This document shows, in pieces, positions 17,664-27,204 of a DNA stretch of 64,000 nt (position 1 is its first letter; every line of letters begins with the position of its first letter). Source of the DNA: Methanosarcina mazei S-6 (GTDB taxonomy: Archaea > Halobacteriota > Methanosarcinia > Methanosarcinales > Methanosarcinaceae); the NCBI RefSeq assembly GCF_000970205.1, contig NZ_CP009512.1, positions 4,030,001 to 4,094,000 on the forward strand, in the 5' to 3' direction. Position numbers and translations under genes: made by a program. Below the pieces are notes generated by a model that was not told the DNA's origin, ran no database searches, and was given only the letters and a program-made list of their open reading frames with translations.

Positions 17664-17936
17664 ATGTCATCAAATGATTCATCAGAAGTTATCAGACAAT
17701 GTCTTCAAGTCCTAGAAAGTATAACCAGCGACTCTTCAGTTCCACGAAATATCAGGCGTTCTGTGAATGAAATTATGGATATCCTGAACAACGAATCCGA
17801 ACCTCTCTTCCTTAGAGCAGCATCGAGCATTTCCATTCTAGAAGATATAAGCAATGACCCGAACCTTCCTCTGCACACGAGGACTTTGATCTGGAACCTT
17901 TCAAGCCAGCTCGAAACCATTCCGGTAGATGAGTAA
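17664..17936 (+). CDS. UPF0147 family protein
   Basis: The 90-aa protein is all-helical and carries the UPF0147 pattern: [37 protein letters not shown] and [17 protein letters not shown]0147 proteins are small, widely conserved archaeal proteins of unknown function. The ATG at 17664 lies behind GAAGGTGAT. An in-frame GTG at 17655 overlaps that ribosome site and is less likely. A TATA-like TTTTATATAAC near 17587-17597 is well placed as its promoter. Confidence 0.88.
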   Translation: MSSNDSSEVIRQCLQVLESITSDSSVPRNIRRSVNEIMDILNNESEPLFLRAASSISILEDISNDPNLPLHTRTLIWNLSSQLETIPVDE

Positions 17937-18621
17937 AGCCAGAGAAAAACAGAAGAATTTTTCTATTCCGTAAAAAATTCTCCAGAGAGCATTTTAAAAG
18001 AAAATCCTCTCCGGAAAGAAAAAGCTCAGATTCGTTTCTTGAGACGATTCTGTAAAAAAATCCTGAACTTAACCTTATTCTAAAAAAAGAAATATAAAGG
18101 AAGTGACCTGGCAAGTTTGATAGTCACGTCCATCTGATTTTGGAATTAAACCAGAGGTAAAGGATACCGATAAGATAAAAGCCAGAAATAAACCTCTTTT
18201 CTATCTTTTTTCTATCTTTTTTCTCTTTTTTTATTTTTTTAGATATTCTTCCCTTTTCCTGTATTTTATCTTCTATCTTTAGTCTCTATTTTATTCTCTA
18301 TTTTTATCCGTTTTACTGAATCGGACTTTAAATTCAAATTAAATTTTGCTGCCGACAGAATAATTAATATAGATAAGTTGATACATAAAAAAGAACATAA
18401 AAAGAGAATTAGAGAAATAAAAGATCTCAAAATGGGATTTTACAATATCAAAAAATTGAGAATATTGGCGAGGCGATAAAGAGAGGGAAATAAAAATAGC
18501 ACATTGCAATGCTGAACCAGCGTAAAGACATGAATTAAGGTCAAAACACATTCTGAAATTTTTGAAATAAAACTATAAAAACCTGAAAAAAATAAAAAAT
18601 TGAATCTGGGGGAAGAAATCA
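17937..18621. other. Gene-free 685-bp region upstream of the translin gene
   Basis: No supported gene. An imperfect inverted repeat (CAGATTCGT with ACGATTCTG, about 18028-18053) follows the UPF0147 gene and could be part of its transcript end. From 18200 to 18310 the sequence is a pyrimidine run made of TTTTCTATC-like repeats. The last bases hold GGGGGAAG, the ribosome site of the next gene. Confidence 0.4.
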
Positions 18622-19254
18622 ATGCTGGAAGAAATTTCTAGCCATATAAGGGAAAATCTTGAGGTTAAAGACAGGATCAGGGAAGATGGACTGAAAATTT
18701 CAAGGGAAATTGTAAGAGAGTGCAGGACAGCAAGTTTTGCCCTGCATGGGAAAGACTTTGAGAAAGCGGGTAAAAGTATAGAAGCAGCCGGAAACTCTTT
18801 AAAAAAGCTTGTAGCCCGGTTTGAAGGGCATGCTGACATTTACCACGCAGGATTTGTAGAACATGCACAGCAGGAGTATTCGGAAGTTGCAGTCCTCTAC
18901 AGCCTGCTTAAAGACGAAGGAAAAACACAGGACTTTCCTTCTCCTGATGAACTGGGGGTTGAATATGCTGCATACCTTAATGGGCTTGGGGATGTGGTGG
19001 GAGAGCTCAGAAGGCATATTCTTGACCTTATAAGGGCGGAAGCCTTTGAAAAAGCCGAAGTGTTTTTAGGTATCATGGAAAATATCCATGCAACCCTTAT
19101 GGAATTTGACTATCCCGATGCAATCACAGGGGGGCTCAGACGAAAGACTGATGTGTCCCGCTCCCTGATAGAAAAAACACGCGGCGATGTCGTAAACTCA
19201 ATTCAACAGAAAAAACTTGAAGTTGCTATGAAAAGCCTAGAGACCAGGCTGTAA
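18622..19254 (+). CDS. Translin family protein
   Basis: The 210-aa helical protein has the translin pattern: an N-terminal helix with KDRIREDGLKISREIVRECRT, then GELRRHILDLIR in the middle and FDYPDAITGGLRRKTDV with SLIEKTRG near the end. Translin proteins form octameric barrels that bind single-stranded nucleic acid; with TRAX in eukaryotes they form the C3PO RNase. Archaeal translins are thought to act in RNA handling. The ATG at 18622 follows GGGGGAAG. The gene stands alone; neighbours in the same direction are hundreds of bases away. Confidence 0.85.
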   Translation: MLEEISSHIRENLEVKDRIREDGLKISREIVRECRTASFALHGKDFEKAGKSIEAAGNSLKKLVARFEGHADIYHAGFVEHAQQEYSEVAVLYSLLKDEGKTQDFPSPDELGVEYAAYLNGLGDVVGELRRHILDLIRAEAFEKAEVFLGIMENIHATLMEFDYPDAITGGLRRKTDVSRSLIEKTRGDVVNSIQQKKLEVAMKSLETRL

Positions 19255-19410
19255 AAAGATGAAAAAGAAGAGATAACCTGGATGCAAAACCTGAGTTAAA
19301 ATAATCAAATAAAAATAAGGTTTAAAAATAATTCTCTCCTTCAGTGCCTTACAGAACTGCAGGCTATAAGTAGAATCAGGCTGAGAGGAAGAGCAGGATA
19401 ATCTTCACAA

Positions 19411-19443
19411 TAACTCCAGAGCCATTTGTTATTTCTGGAGTTA
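19411..19443. repeat. Perfect 10-bp inverted repeat downstream of translin
   Basis: TAACTCCAGA (19411-19420) and TCTGGAGTTA (19434-19443) are exact complements separated by 13 nt. The site lies 157 bp after the translin stop and 175 bp before sepS. A T-rich but not uniform stretch follows. It may be a transcript end or a regulator site. A TATA-like CATATAAATG near 19550 is the probable sepS promoter. Confidence 0.55.
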
Positions 19444-19617
19444 CATATAATTTTATTGTTTAGTGAAGTTACATTACAATTCGACACCCCGTTACCTGAA
19501 ACCCCTTATCCGGCTTACCGTACCGGCATTCAAACAGCTCAACATATACATATAAATGATAAAACCCTAAGGGTCTGATAGATCCGAATTCCAGTAATCA
19601 GTTACAAGAGGATATAT

Positions 19618-21237
19618 ATGAAATTTGATCCAGAAAAAATAAAAAAAGATGCAAAGGAAAATTTTGACCATGCCTGGAACGAAGGCAAAAAAATGGTCAA
19701 AATGCCTACACTTAACGAGCGCTACCCGAGGACAACCCTGAGATACGGGAAGGCTCACCCTGTTTACGATACAATCCAGAAACTGAGAGAAGCCTATATG
19801 CGTATGGGTTTTGAAGAGATGATGAACCCTCTTATAGTTGATGAAAAAGAGGTCCACAAGCAGTTCGGAAGCGAGGCACTCGCAGTACTTGACCGCTGTT
19901 TTTATCTTGCAGGTCTGCCCCGCCCCAATGTGGGGATTTCTGACGAACGCATCGCACAGATAACCGAAATCCTGGGTGATATAGGAGAAGAAGGCATAGA
20001 CAAAATCAGGAAAGAACTTCACGCTTATAAGAAAGGAAAGATTGAAGGAGACGACCTGGTTCCCGAAATCTCTGCAGCCCTCGAAGTTTCGGATGCCCTT
20101 GTAGCTGACATGATTGACAGGGTTTTCCCTGAGTTTAAAGAACTTATCCCCCAGGCAAGCACAAAAACCCTGCGCAGTCATATGACAAGCGGCTGGTTCA
20201 TTTCCCTGGGAGCCCTGCTTGAGAGGGAAGAGCCTCCTTTCCACTTCTTCTCAATAGACCGCTGTTTCAGGCGCGAACAGCAGGAAGACGCTTCAAGGCT
20301 TATGACCTATTATTCCGCTTCCTGTGTGATAATGGATGAAGATGTGACTGTAGACCATGGTAAAGCAGTGTCAGAAGGGCTTCTCTCACAGTTCGGTTTC
20401 GAAAAGTTCCTTTTCAGGCCGGACGAGAAGCGCAGCAAATATTATGTCCCTGACACCCAGACCGAGGTCTTCGCTTTCCATCCGAAACTGGTAGGTTCTA
20501 ACTCAAAATACTCTGATGGCTGGATCGAAGTCGCAACTTTCGGCATATATTCTCCTACAGCCCTTGCTGAATACGATATTCCGTATCCCGTAATGAACCT
20601 CGGGCTCGGAGTGGAAAGGCTTGCCATGATCCTGCACGATGCGCCCGATGTCCGCTCTTTGACCTACCCTCAGATCCCGCTGTACAGTGAGTGGGAAATG
20701 CCTGACAGCGGACTTGCAAAGCAAGTTTTTGTAGATAGAATGCCTGAAACCCCTGAAGGGCAGGAAATTGCATCTGCAGTGGTTGCCCAGTGTGAACTGC
20801 ACGGAGAAGAGCCAAGCCCCTGTGAGTTCCCTGCCTGGGAAGGCGAGGTTTGCGGAAGAAAGGTTAAGGTTTCCGTAATCGAGCCTGAAGAAAATACAAA
20901 GCTCTGCGGGCCTGCCGCGTTCAATGAAGTAGTTGCCTATCAGGGAGACATTCTGGGAATTCCAAACAACAAGAAATGGCAGAAAGCTTTTGAAAACCAC
21001 TCTGCAAGGGCAGGCATACGCTTTATAGAGGCTTTTGCAGCCCAGGCTGCCAGAGAAATCGAAGAGGCTGCAATGTCCGGAGCAGATGAGCATATTGTCA
21101 GGATTCGGATTGTCAAGGTCCCCTCGGAAGTCAACCTGAAGATGGGAACTACTGCCCAGAGATATATCACAGGCAAAAATAAAAAGATAGATATCAGAGG
21201 CCCGGTCTTCACCTCGGTAAAAGCGGAATTCGAGTAA
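19618..21237 (+). CDS. sepS: O-phosphoseryl-tRNA(Cys) synthetase SepRS
   Basis: The 539-aa class II synthetase has SepRS features: the start MKFDPEKIKKDAKENFDHAW, RYGKAHPVYDTIQKLREAYMRMGFEEM, the motif 2 RCFRREQQEDASRL stretch, and the SNSKYSDGWIEVATFGIYSPTAL and NLGLGVERLAMI (motif 3) blocks. SepRS charges tRNA-Cys with phosphoserine, which SepCysS then turns into Cys-tRNA. This is the methanogen route to cysteine. SepCysS is not in the window. The length equals the usual one for the family. The ATG follows CAAGAGGA. A DUF169 gene follows after 45 bp in the same direction and is likely co-transcribed. Confidence 0.97.
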   Translation: MKFDPEKIKKDAKENFDHAWNEGKKMVKMPTLNERYPRTTLRYGKAHPVYDTIQKLREAYMRMGFEEMMNPLIVDEKEVHKQFGSEALAVLDRCFYLAGLPRPNVGISDERIAQITEILGDIGEEGIDKIRKELHAYKKGKIEGDDLVPEISAALEVSDALVADMIDRVFPEFKELIPQASTKTLRSHMTSGWFISLGALLEREEPPFHFFSIDRCFRREQQEDASRLMTYYSASCVIMDEDVTVDHGKAVSEGLLSQFGFEKFLFRPDEKRSKYYVPDTQTEVFAFHPKLVGSNSKYSDGWIEVATFGIYSPTALAEYDIPYPVMNLGLGVERLAMILHDAPDVRSLTYPQIPLYSEWEMPDSGLAKQVFVDRMPETPEGQEIASAVVAQCELHGEEPSPCEFPAWEGEVCGRKVKVSVIEPEENTKLCGPAAFNEVVAYQGDILGIPNNKKWQKAFENHSARAGIRFIEAFAAQAAREIEEAAMSGADEHIVRIRIVKVPSEVNLKMGTTAQRYITGKNKKIDIRGPVFTSVKAEFE

Positions 21238-21282
21238 AATAAGCCGGCAAACAGAAATAATAATGCAGAACGGAAGGGCTGT

Positions 21283-22014
21283 ATGCAAAATGAAGGTGTC
21301 CCGTCACCAGGATATTCAGAAATCAGGAGACTGATGGAAACTGGAGAGCCTGTGTGCATAACCTTTGAAACAGAGGAAGGGGATGTGAAAAAAAGGCTTC
21401 ATGGAACAATGCCCTTCCAGAAATCAGTTCCTGAAGAAAAAACATCCGGAGAAGAAAGGAATGAACTCCCCGGGAAATCCGGCTTCCTTTTTTGTGAACT
21501 TGTGCAAAAAACCCGCATGGGAGAAAAGTTCAGAATTTCAGGACAGAGCTGTTCTCCCGGAGATTATGTCCTTGGGCTTTCCGAAAAGAGCCCTGCTGAA
21601 TATTATCTCAGGTCCGGCAGGTACAGTAATAAACAGGATGCAGAAAAAGCAGCTCTATCCCTTCCGAGATTAAAGAGAAAATTTCATTCCATTGTGATAG
21701 AACCCTTATCAGTTAATAGAGGTATTTTTGATGTGCTTATTCTCTTTCTTAAACCTGAGAGAGCCATGAGAGTTGTCCAGGCAAATGCCTATTCCGGAGG
21801 GAAAAGGACAGTAATGGATACAATGGGTGCAGCCTCAATCTGTGGAGACTGTACCGTATTTGCTCTTGAACAGGGCATAAGTTTATCTTTCGGGTGTAAA
21901 GGGTCAAGAAAACACACTGGATATAAAGATTTTGAAGTTCCCCTGGGAATTGCTTTTGAAAAAATAAAGGAAATTGAAGAAGGGCTTTCAAAGATCCCCG
22001 AAACAACAGAGTAA
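21283..22014 (+). CDS. DUF169 family protein
   Basis: The 243-aa protein shows the DUF169 pattern: an N-terminal helix followed by a strand with PVCITFETEEGD, then a Cys-rich middle (LFCELVQKTRMGEKFRISGQSCSPGDYVLGL), YYLRSGRYSNKQDAEKAALSLPRL, PERAMRVVQANAY and a C-terminal CGDCTVFALEQG...SFGCKGSRKHTGYKD. Several conserved Cys suggest metal or cluster binding, but the function of DUF169 is unknown. The ATG at 21283 is preceded by CGGAAGGG. Its position 45 bp after sepS suggests shared expression; whether that reflects a link to cysteine or tRNA-Cys is only inference. Confidence 0.75.
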   Translation: MQNEGVPSPGYSEIRRLMETGEPVCITFETEEGDVKKRLHGTMPFQKSVPEEKTSGEERNELPGKSGFLFCELVQKTRMGEKFRISGQSCSPGDYVLGLSEKSPAEYYLRSGRYSNKQDAEKAALSLPRLKRKFHSIVIEPLSVNRGIFDVLILFLKPERAMRVVQANAYSGGKRTVMDTMGAASICGDCTVFALEQGISLSFGCKGSRKHTGYKDFEVPLGIAFEKIKEIEEGLSKIPETTE

Positions 22015-22066
22015 AGATGCTGAACAGTAATGTAGTAGCGCAGGGTGAATTACATCTCTTGGCTTT

Positions 22067-22783
22067 TTAGAATAATTTATCGAAGAAGTTCACCACGCTT
22101 TCCAGCCCGATAGCCTCCAGTTGTCCCGGAGAAACAACTGCAACGGTTGCCAGAAGACAGATCATAACGAGTGCGAAGACAAAGGTCTTCAATAAAAAAG
22201 AACTCATTGAAGAGTGTTTTTTGCGTCTGGTACCATCAACCTCTTCCACAAGCCCTTCATACCTGACCTTAACACTTGACCAATCGGCATTGCTGCCTGA
22301 CTTGCCTGAGGAGCCTTCATTTTCCGTGTCCTGGCTCTTTCCGGAATAAACATATTTGGACCAGTCAACGGTATCAGATTCGGAAGATGAGGTTGATTGA
22401 CCGGCACTCAGCGGGTCGCTTCCGGATTTGAAGGATACATAGGAAATAGTGGTTGTTCTGAAAGGAGATTTAGAACCTGAGGGGAGATCGGGAATTTCTG
22501 GAACCTGCGGGTTCTGGTCAGTCCCCTGGCTATTGCTTTGGCTTTCAGGGGCAGAGGAGAGTTCAGTCACCTTCTCTTCCGGAGGCAGGGACATATCATA
22601 TGCTTTTCTTTTTTGAGGGTCTTTGAGGGTTTCGTAAGCCTCTTTGATTTTTATGAATTTTTCATGGGCATCAGGAGACCTGGCTCTATCCGGATGATAT
22701 TTTTTTGCAAAATAATGATACTTATCTTCGATTTCCTCAAGACATGCGCTTCTGGGAATATCGAATAATTGATAATAGTCCAC
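22067..22783 (-). CDS. Membrane-anchored J-domain protein
   Basis: The 238-aa protein begins with a J-domain: MDYYQLFDIPRSACLEEIED, the HPD tripeptide at residues 30-32, and FIKIKEAYETLKDPQKRKAYD. A long Ser/Gly/Pro-rich linker follows, and one hydrophobic helix (FLLKTFVFALVMICLLATVAVV) lies near residues 196-218. No Gly/Phe region and no zinc fingers are present, so it is a class C J-protein tied to the membrane. The GTG at 22783 is chosen as start because GGGGAGG lies six bases upstream; a TTG at 22828 extends the frame less convincingly. It lies downstream of, and in the same direction as, the lidless Hsp70 gene, so the two likely work as a pair. Confidence 0.85.
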   Translation of the reverse strand: MDYYQLFDIPRSACLEEIEDKYHYFAKKYHPDRARSPDAHEKFIKIKEAYETLKDPQKRKAYDMSLPPEEKVTELSSAPESQSNSQGTDQNPQVPEIPDLPSGSKSPFRTTTISYVSFKSGSDPLSAGQSTSSSESDTVDWSKYVYSGKSQDTENEGSSGKSGSNADWSSVKVRYEGLVEEVDGTRRKKHSSMSSFLLKTFVFALVMICLLATVAVVSPGQLEAIGLESVVNFFDKLF

Positions 22784-22810
22784 TGCTTTCCTCCCCTGAA
22801 CCATTCTATT

Positions 22811-22880
22811 ATTGACCCGTTGATCCAATATTGACCCTTTGATCCAATGGTCTGTTGATATATTGATCGTTGATCTATTG
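22811..22880. repeat. 19-bp tandem repeat between the Hsp70 and J-protein genes
   Basis: Two near-identical 19-bp units (ATTGACCC(G/T)TTGATCCAAT, 22811-22829 and 22830-22848) are followed by decayed copies with TTGAT(A/C) pieces up to about 22880. The first unit overlaps the ribosome-site side of the J-protein gene, so the array fills the 160-bp gap between the two chaperone genes. Confidence 0.7.
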
Positions 22881-22944
22881 AACCTTTATTTGAGACGTGA
22901 ATTTGTTGAAATTCAGCGCTTCTGGATACTGGTGTATCACATTA

Positions 22945-24423
22945 TCAGTCATTGAGACCCTGGGGCCTTTCTATAGTGACACTCCTCATAATTCCCGTCC
23001 CAAGATCTTTGGCTGTAGCATTTATTATTCCGTTAGCATCAATGTCAAAAGTAACCTCTATCCTTGGAATTCCCTTTGGAGAAGGCGGGATATTATCGAG
23101 GACAAGCGTTCCTAAAGTAACGTTTTTCGATGCAGCCCTTTCTTCTCCCTGAAGGATTTTACCCCTGACAACCCTCTGGTTATCATAATGTGTGGTAAAG
23201 GTTTTACTATTTCTTGTGGGAATTGTCGTATTCTTTGGAATTATCGGAGCCATCAGATCTCCCACGGTTTCAAACCCGAGGGTAAGAGAGGTAACATCAA
23301 GAAGCACAAGGTTGCCCGAATCAACTTCTTCCCTTGGAGATTTGAGGTAATCATTTCCAAGAATTCCAGCCTGGACGGAAGCCCCCATTGCTACCACTTC
23401 ATCAGGGTTGATGTTCTGAAGAGCCTTTTTTCCCATGAACCCTTCCACAGCTTTCACCACAGCAGGTATCCTGGTGGACCCTCCAACAAAAATAACTTCA
23501 TCAATTTCCGAGGGTGAAAGCCTTGCATCCTGCAGGGTTTTTTCTATAATTGAAATGGTTTTCTTAACAAGGTCTTCAGTCATTTTATTGAACTGCTCTC
23601 TTGTTATATCTATGTCCAGGTTTTTATTTTCGAAAATATACGGCAGGTTAACATTTGCGGTTTCGAGAGTTGATAGGTCGATCTTACAGCGTTCCGCAGC
23701 CTCTCTAATGCGCTGCATCGCCTGAGGTATATCTGAGAGGTTTTTCCCCTCGGCTTCCTGGAACCTGGCAAGTAAGTGTTCAACAATCCGCGTATCGAAA
23801 TCGTCGCCGCCGAGCTCTGTATCCCCGCTTGTGGCAAGGACTTCAAAAATCCCGTCTTTAATTTTAAGAATGGAGACATCAAAAGTCCCGCCCCCAAAGT
23901 CATAAACCATAATTTTCCGGTTATTAATCCCGTCCCTCAGACCATAAGCGAGCGCAGCTGCAGTAGGTTCATTTATAACTCTAAGCACTTCGAGCCCTGC
24001 AAGTTCGCCTGCCTTTTTTGTTGCAAAGCGTTGAGAATCGTTAAAATAAGCGGGGACAGTTATTACCGCTTTTTCAACGGCGTCCCCCAGGTATTTCTCA
24101 GCATCATGTTTTAATTTTTGAAGGATCTTTGCGGAAATTCCGTGAGGAGTGAATTTTTCATTGTTCAGTGTCACCCTGTAATCGGGTTTCCCCATATGCC
24201 TCTTGATAGAATGAACGGTATTCTCAGGATTGGATACCATCTGCCTTTTGGCAAGGTCCCCTACAAGTAACTCGTTCTTTTTTGAAAAACCTACAACAGA
24301 AGGCGTAAGCCTCTTCCCTTCGGAATTGGTGATGACCTTGGGTTCACCAAGTTCAATTATCGCCATACAAGAATTGGTGGTTCCCAGGTCGATGCCCAGT
24401 ACTTTTCCTCTGATATTTGCCGT
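22945..24423 (-). CDS. Lidless Hsp70 (DnaK-like) chaperone with probable ACG start
   Basis: The 492-aa product contains a full Hsp70 ATPase domain and the beta-sandwich substrate domain. ATPase motifs include [24 protein letters not shown] and [10 protein letters not shown]. The substrate domain runs to [23 protein letters not shown] and RPQGLND. It stops where canonical DnaK begins its helical lid, so about 110-130 residues are absent. No ATG, GTG or TTG is in frame before the conserved GIDLGTTN motif. The frame fits a start at ACG 24423, giving [18 protein letters not shown], with GGGGGTG six bases before. An internal ATG at 24366 would remove the first phosphate loop. A J-domain gene follows in the same direction. 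Canonical dnaK is presumably elsewhere. Confidence 0.85.
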   Translation of the reverse strand, partial: TANIRGKVLGIDLGTTNSCMAIIELGEPKVITNSEGKRLTPSVVGFSKKNELLVGDLAKRQMVSNPENTVHSIKRHMGKPDYRVTLNNEKFTPHGISAKILQKLKHDAEKYLGDAVEKAVITVPAYFNDSQRFATKKAGELAGLEVLRVINEPTAAALAYGLRDGINNRKIMVYDFGGGTFDVSILKIKDGIFEVLATSGDTELGGDDFDTRIVEHLLARFQEAEGKNLSDIPQAMQRIREAAERCKIDLSTLETANVNLPYIFENKNLDIDITREQFNKMTEDLVKKTISIIEKTLQDARLSPSEIDEVIFVGGSTRIPAVVKAVEGFMGKKALQNINPDEVVAMGASVQAGILGNDYLKSPREEVDSGNLVLLDVTSLTLGFETVGDLMAPIIPKNTTIPTRNSKTFTTHYDNQRVVRGKILQGEERAASKNVTLGTLVLDNIPPSPKGIPRIEVTFDIDANGIINATAKDLGTGIMRSVTIERPQGLND

Positions 24424-25383
24424 TGGCGCACCCCCAAGATTTTTATAATGTCGTGAAGAGATATTAATTTTTCTACTATAGTTAGAGCATACAAATTTAG
24501 AATTAAAGTATAGTGATCAGACAAATAGATAGTATAATATTTACTCAGATATTAAATATTCTCCCTAGATTTTTTTAGTAATACAAAGAGATAAGATTAA
24601 AAAAACTTTTCGCCAGAAAGGATAAACGGAATCAAAACTTCAACTTATCTCAAACAAAATTAAATCTTTGCATGTCAATACTGGATTTATATACAGCATA
24701 GCAGATAATAAAAGAGTAAATAAGAGAAAAACGAAAGAACAAAACTTCAGATAAAATATTAACAATAAAAAGAGATAATATTTTACAAAATTCTAGTAAG
24801 TATATTATAGAATTTTTAAGAGATTTTTTGTTCTTATCCTTAATTTTTTTTATTTTTAACCTTGGGCTATTTTATATTTTATTATTTAATTTTTGTTTTT
24901 ATTTTTGAGTTTTTTTAGATTTCGTCCTTGAGTTTTTTAGATTTTATCATTGAGTTTTTTAGATTTCGTCCTTGAGTTTTTAGATTTCATCTTTGAGTTT
25001 TTAGATTTCATCCTTGAGTTTTTTAGATTTCATCCTTGAGTTTTTTAGATTTTATCACTGAGTTTTTTGTTCTTATCTTTTGTTTTAGCACCTTATTTCC
25101 ATATGTTCTGTATTGCTGAGTTATTTGCCCCTTTTATTCTGAAAGAAACCCGGAACCGAAAGTATGTATCCATATACACCCGGTTTTTAATCCTGTCTTT
25201 TCTATGAGAGAGATTCAGTATAAGAAGGGACTATATTGGGCTATTTCTTGAATAACTAAAAGGTCAGAGCACACTTATCCTGTAGAGGTTGATGGGATGA
25301 GTTTATATAGAAGTACAAACATGTAAAATGCGATTTTAATTCCAGAGCAATTCCAAACTCACACTAATAAGGAGGATTAAATA
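24424..25383. other. 960-bp divergent region between Hsp70-like and thermosome genes
   Basis: Very AT-rich, with no supported gene. It must hold the divergent promoters of the two chaperone genes. A T-rich tandem array fills 24905-25080. A GATTATTAA-type A/T stretch around 24540-24560 lies at promoter distance from the Hsp70 gene. AAGGAGG (25371-25377) just before 25384 is the thermosome ribosome site. Confidence 0.4.
24905..25080. repeat. 22-bp T-rich tandem repeat, about 8 copies
   Basis: Units starting TTGAGTTTTTTAGATTT recur at 24905, 24928, 24950, 24972, 24993, 25014, 25036 and 25058 with periods of 21-23 bp. Units differ at a few positions (CGTCC, TATCA, CATCC endings). There are no spacers, so it is not a CRISPR array. 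It lies between the divergent chaperone genes. Confidence 0.9.
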
Positions 25384-27039
25384 ATGGCAGGACAGCCAAT
25401 ATTCATTTTAAAAGAAGGAAGTAAGAGAACAAGAGGCAGGGATGCCCAGAGCAACAACATTATGGCTGCAAAAGCAGTAGCAGAAGCAGTCAGGACCACC
25501 CTTGGTCCCAAAGGTATGGACAAGATGCTTGTGGACTCGATGGGCGACGTGGTCATTACAAACGATGGAGCAACCATTCTCAAAGAGATGGACATCGAGC
25601 ACCCTGCAGCAAAGATGGTGGTAGAAGTATCCAAGACCCAGGACGATGAAGTAGGAGACGGAACCACCAGTGCAGCTGTTGTCGCAGGTGAACTCTTAAA
25701 CAAAGCCGAGGACCTGATCGAACAGGAAATTCACCCGACAATTATTGCATCCGGATACAGACTGGCAGCCGAGAAAGCTATTGAGGTTCTTAACTCCCTG
25801 GCAATGAGTGTAGACATGGGTAACAGGAACCTTCTGCTCAGCATTGCCGAAACTGCCATGACCGGAAAAGGTGCGGAGTCCTCCAAAAAGCTTCTTGCTG
25901 AAATTGCCGTGGATGCCGTTACAAGCGTTGTCGACACAAACGGTAAGATGTCAGTTGACAAGGAAAACATCAGCGTTGTCAAGAAAGTCGGCGGCAAAAC
26001 CGAAGATTCCGAGCTCATCCCAGGCATGATCATTGACAAGGAAAGAGTCCACACAAATATGCCTGAGAAAGTAAAGGATGCAAAGATCGCCCTCCTGAAC
26101 ACCGCAATCGAACTTAAAGACACCGAAGTGGACGCAGAAATCTCAATCACCTCTCCTGACCAGCTTCAGTCCTTCCTTGACCAGGAAGAGCAGATGCTCA
26201 AGAAGATCGTCCAGAAAGTTATCAACAGCGGCGCAAATGTAGTATTCTGCCAGAAGGGTGTCGAAGACCTCGCCCAGCACTACCTTGCAAAAGCAGGTAT
26301 CTTCGCAGTCCGCAGAGTCAAGAAGAGCGATATGGAAAAACTCGCAAGAGCAACTGGCGGCAAACTCATCACCAACCTTGACGAGATCGTCCCCGAAGAC
26401 CTTGGCTTTGCCAAACTCGTTGAAGAGAAGAAGGTTGGCGGCGACAGCATGACCTTTGTCACAGGCTGCGACAACCCGAAGGCTGTTACCATTCTTCTGC
26501 GCGGTGGCACAGAACATGTGGTTGACAGCATCGACAGCGCTCTTGAAGACGCCCTCCGCGTAGTAGGAGTTGCAATCGAAGACGAAAAGCTCGTTGCAGG
26601 CGGCGGCTCACCTGAAGTTGAGGTTGCTCTCAGGCTACAGGAATACGCAGCAACCCTCGAAGGCAGGGAACAGCTTGCAGTAAAAGCTTACTCCGAAGCT
26701 CTTGAAGTTATCCCCAGGACTCTTGCAGAGAACGCAGGTCTCGACCCGATAGACATGCTCATGGAGCTCCGCTCCCAGCACGAGAAAGGCATGAAGACTG
26801 CAGGTCTCAACGTTTACGAAGGCAAGGTCGTTGACATGTGGGAGAACTTCGTAGTCGAACCCCTCAGAGTCAAGACCCAGGTAATCAATGCAGCCACAGA
26901 GTCTGCAGTCATGATCCTCAGGATCGACGACATCATTGCTTCTACCCGTGCAGCAGGCCCAAGCCCTGAAGAAATGGGTGGAATGCCAGGAATGGGTGGA
27001 ATGCCGGGAATGGGCGGAATGCCACCAGGAATGATGTAA
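25384..27039 (+). CDS. Thermosome subunit (group II chaperonin)
   Basis: The 551-aa protein has the group II chaperonin features: [48 protein letters not shown] near the N-terminus, [15 protein letters not shown], and a C-terminal Gly-Gly-Met repeat tail. It forms double-ring folding chambers with a built-in lid. Codon use is very regular with many C-ending codons, unlike much of the window, as expected for an abundant protein. The ribosome site AAGGAGGATTAAATA precedes the ATG. Several subunits exist in Methanosarcina; which one this is cannot be told here. A terminator hairpin follows. Confidence 0.95.
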   Translation: MAGQPIFILKEGSKRTRGRDAQSNNIMAAKAVAEAVRTTLGPKGMDKMLVDSMGDVVITNDGATILKEMDIEHPAAKMVVEVSKTQDDEVGDGTTSAAVVAGELLNKAEDLIEQEIHPTIIASGYRLAAEKAIEVLNSLAMSVDMGNRNLLLSIAETAMTGKGAESSKKLLAEIAVDAVTSVVDTNGKMSVDKENISVVKKVGGKTEDSELIPGMIIDKERVHTNMPEKVKDAKIALLNTAIELKDTEVDAEISITSPDQLQSFLDQEEQMLKKIVQKVINSGANVVFCQKGVEDLAQHYLAKAGIFAVRRVKKSDMEKLARATGGKLITNLDEIVPEDLGFAKLVEEKKVGGDSMTFVTGCDNPKAVTILLRGGTEHVVDSIDSALEDALRVVGVAIEDEKLVAGGGSPEVEVALRLQEYAATLEGREQLAVKAYSEALEVIPRTLAENAGLDPIDMLMELRSQHEKGMKTAGLNVYEGKVVDMWENFVVEPLRVKTQVINAATESAVMILRIDDIIASTRAAGPSPEEMGGMPGMGGMPGMGGMPPGMM

Positions 27040-27082
27040 ATTCCTGAAAAAATGAGAAAAACCGAAAACTGATTGAATCCAG

Positions 27083-27115
27083 AAAAGGTGCAGTATCTTT
27101 ACTGCTCCTTTTTTA
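27083..27115 (+). terminator. Terminator of the thermosome gene
   Basis: AAAAGGTGCAGTA (27083-27095) pairs with TACTGCTCCTTTT around a TCTT loop, followed directly by a T run. It lies 43 bp after the thermosome stop codon. Confidence 0.7.
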
Positions 27116-27204
27116 AAATTCAGTCAGAAAATGCTCCAGGTCTGAAAGAAGTTTTCCGAACTCTCAACGGAAAATCCATGTGAATCTACGTTCTTTTTTC
27201 TCTT

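Noticed and set aside
24905-25080. Possible CRISPR array
   Set aside because: Units are contiguous at 21-23 bp with no unique spacers, and no cas genes are nearby.
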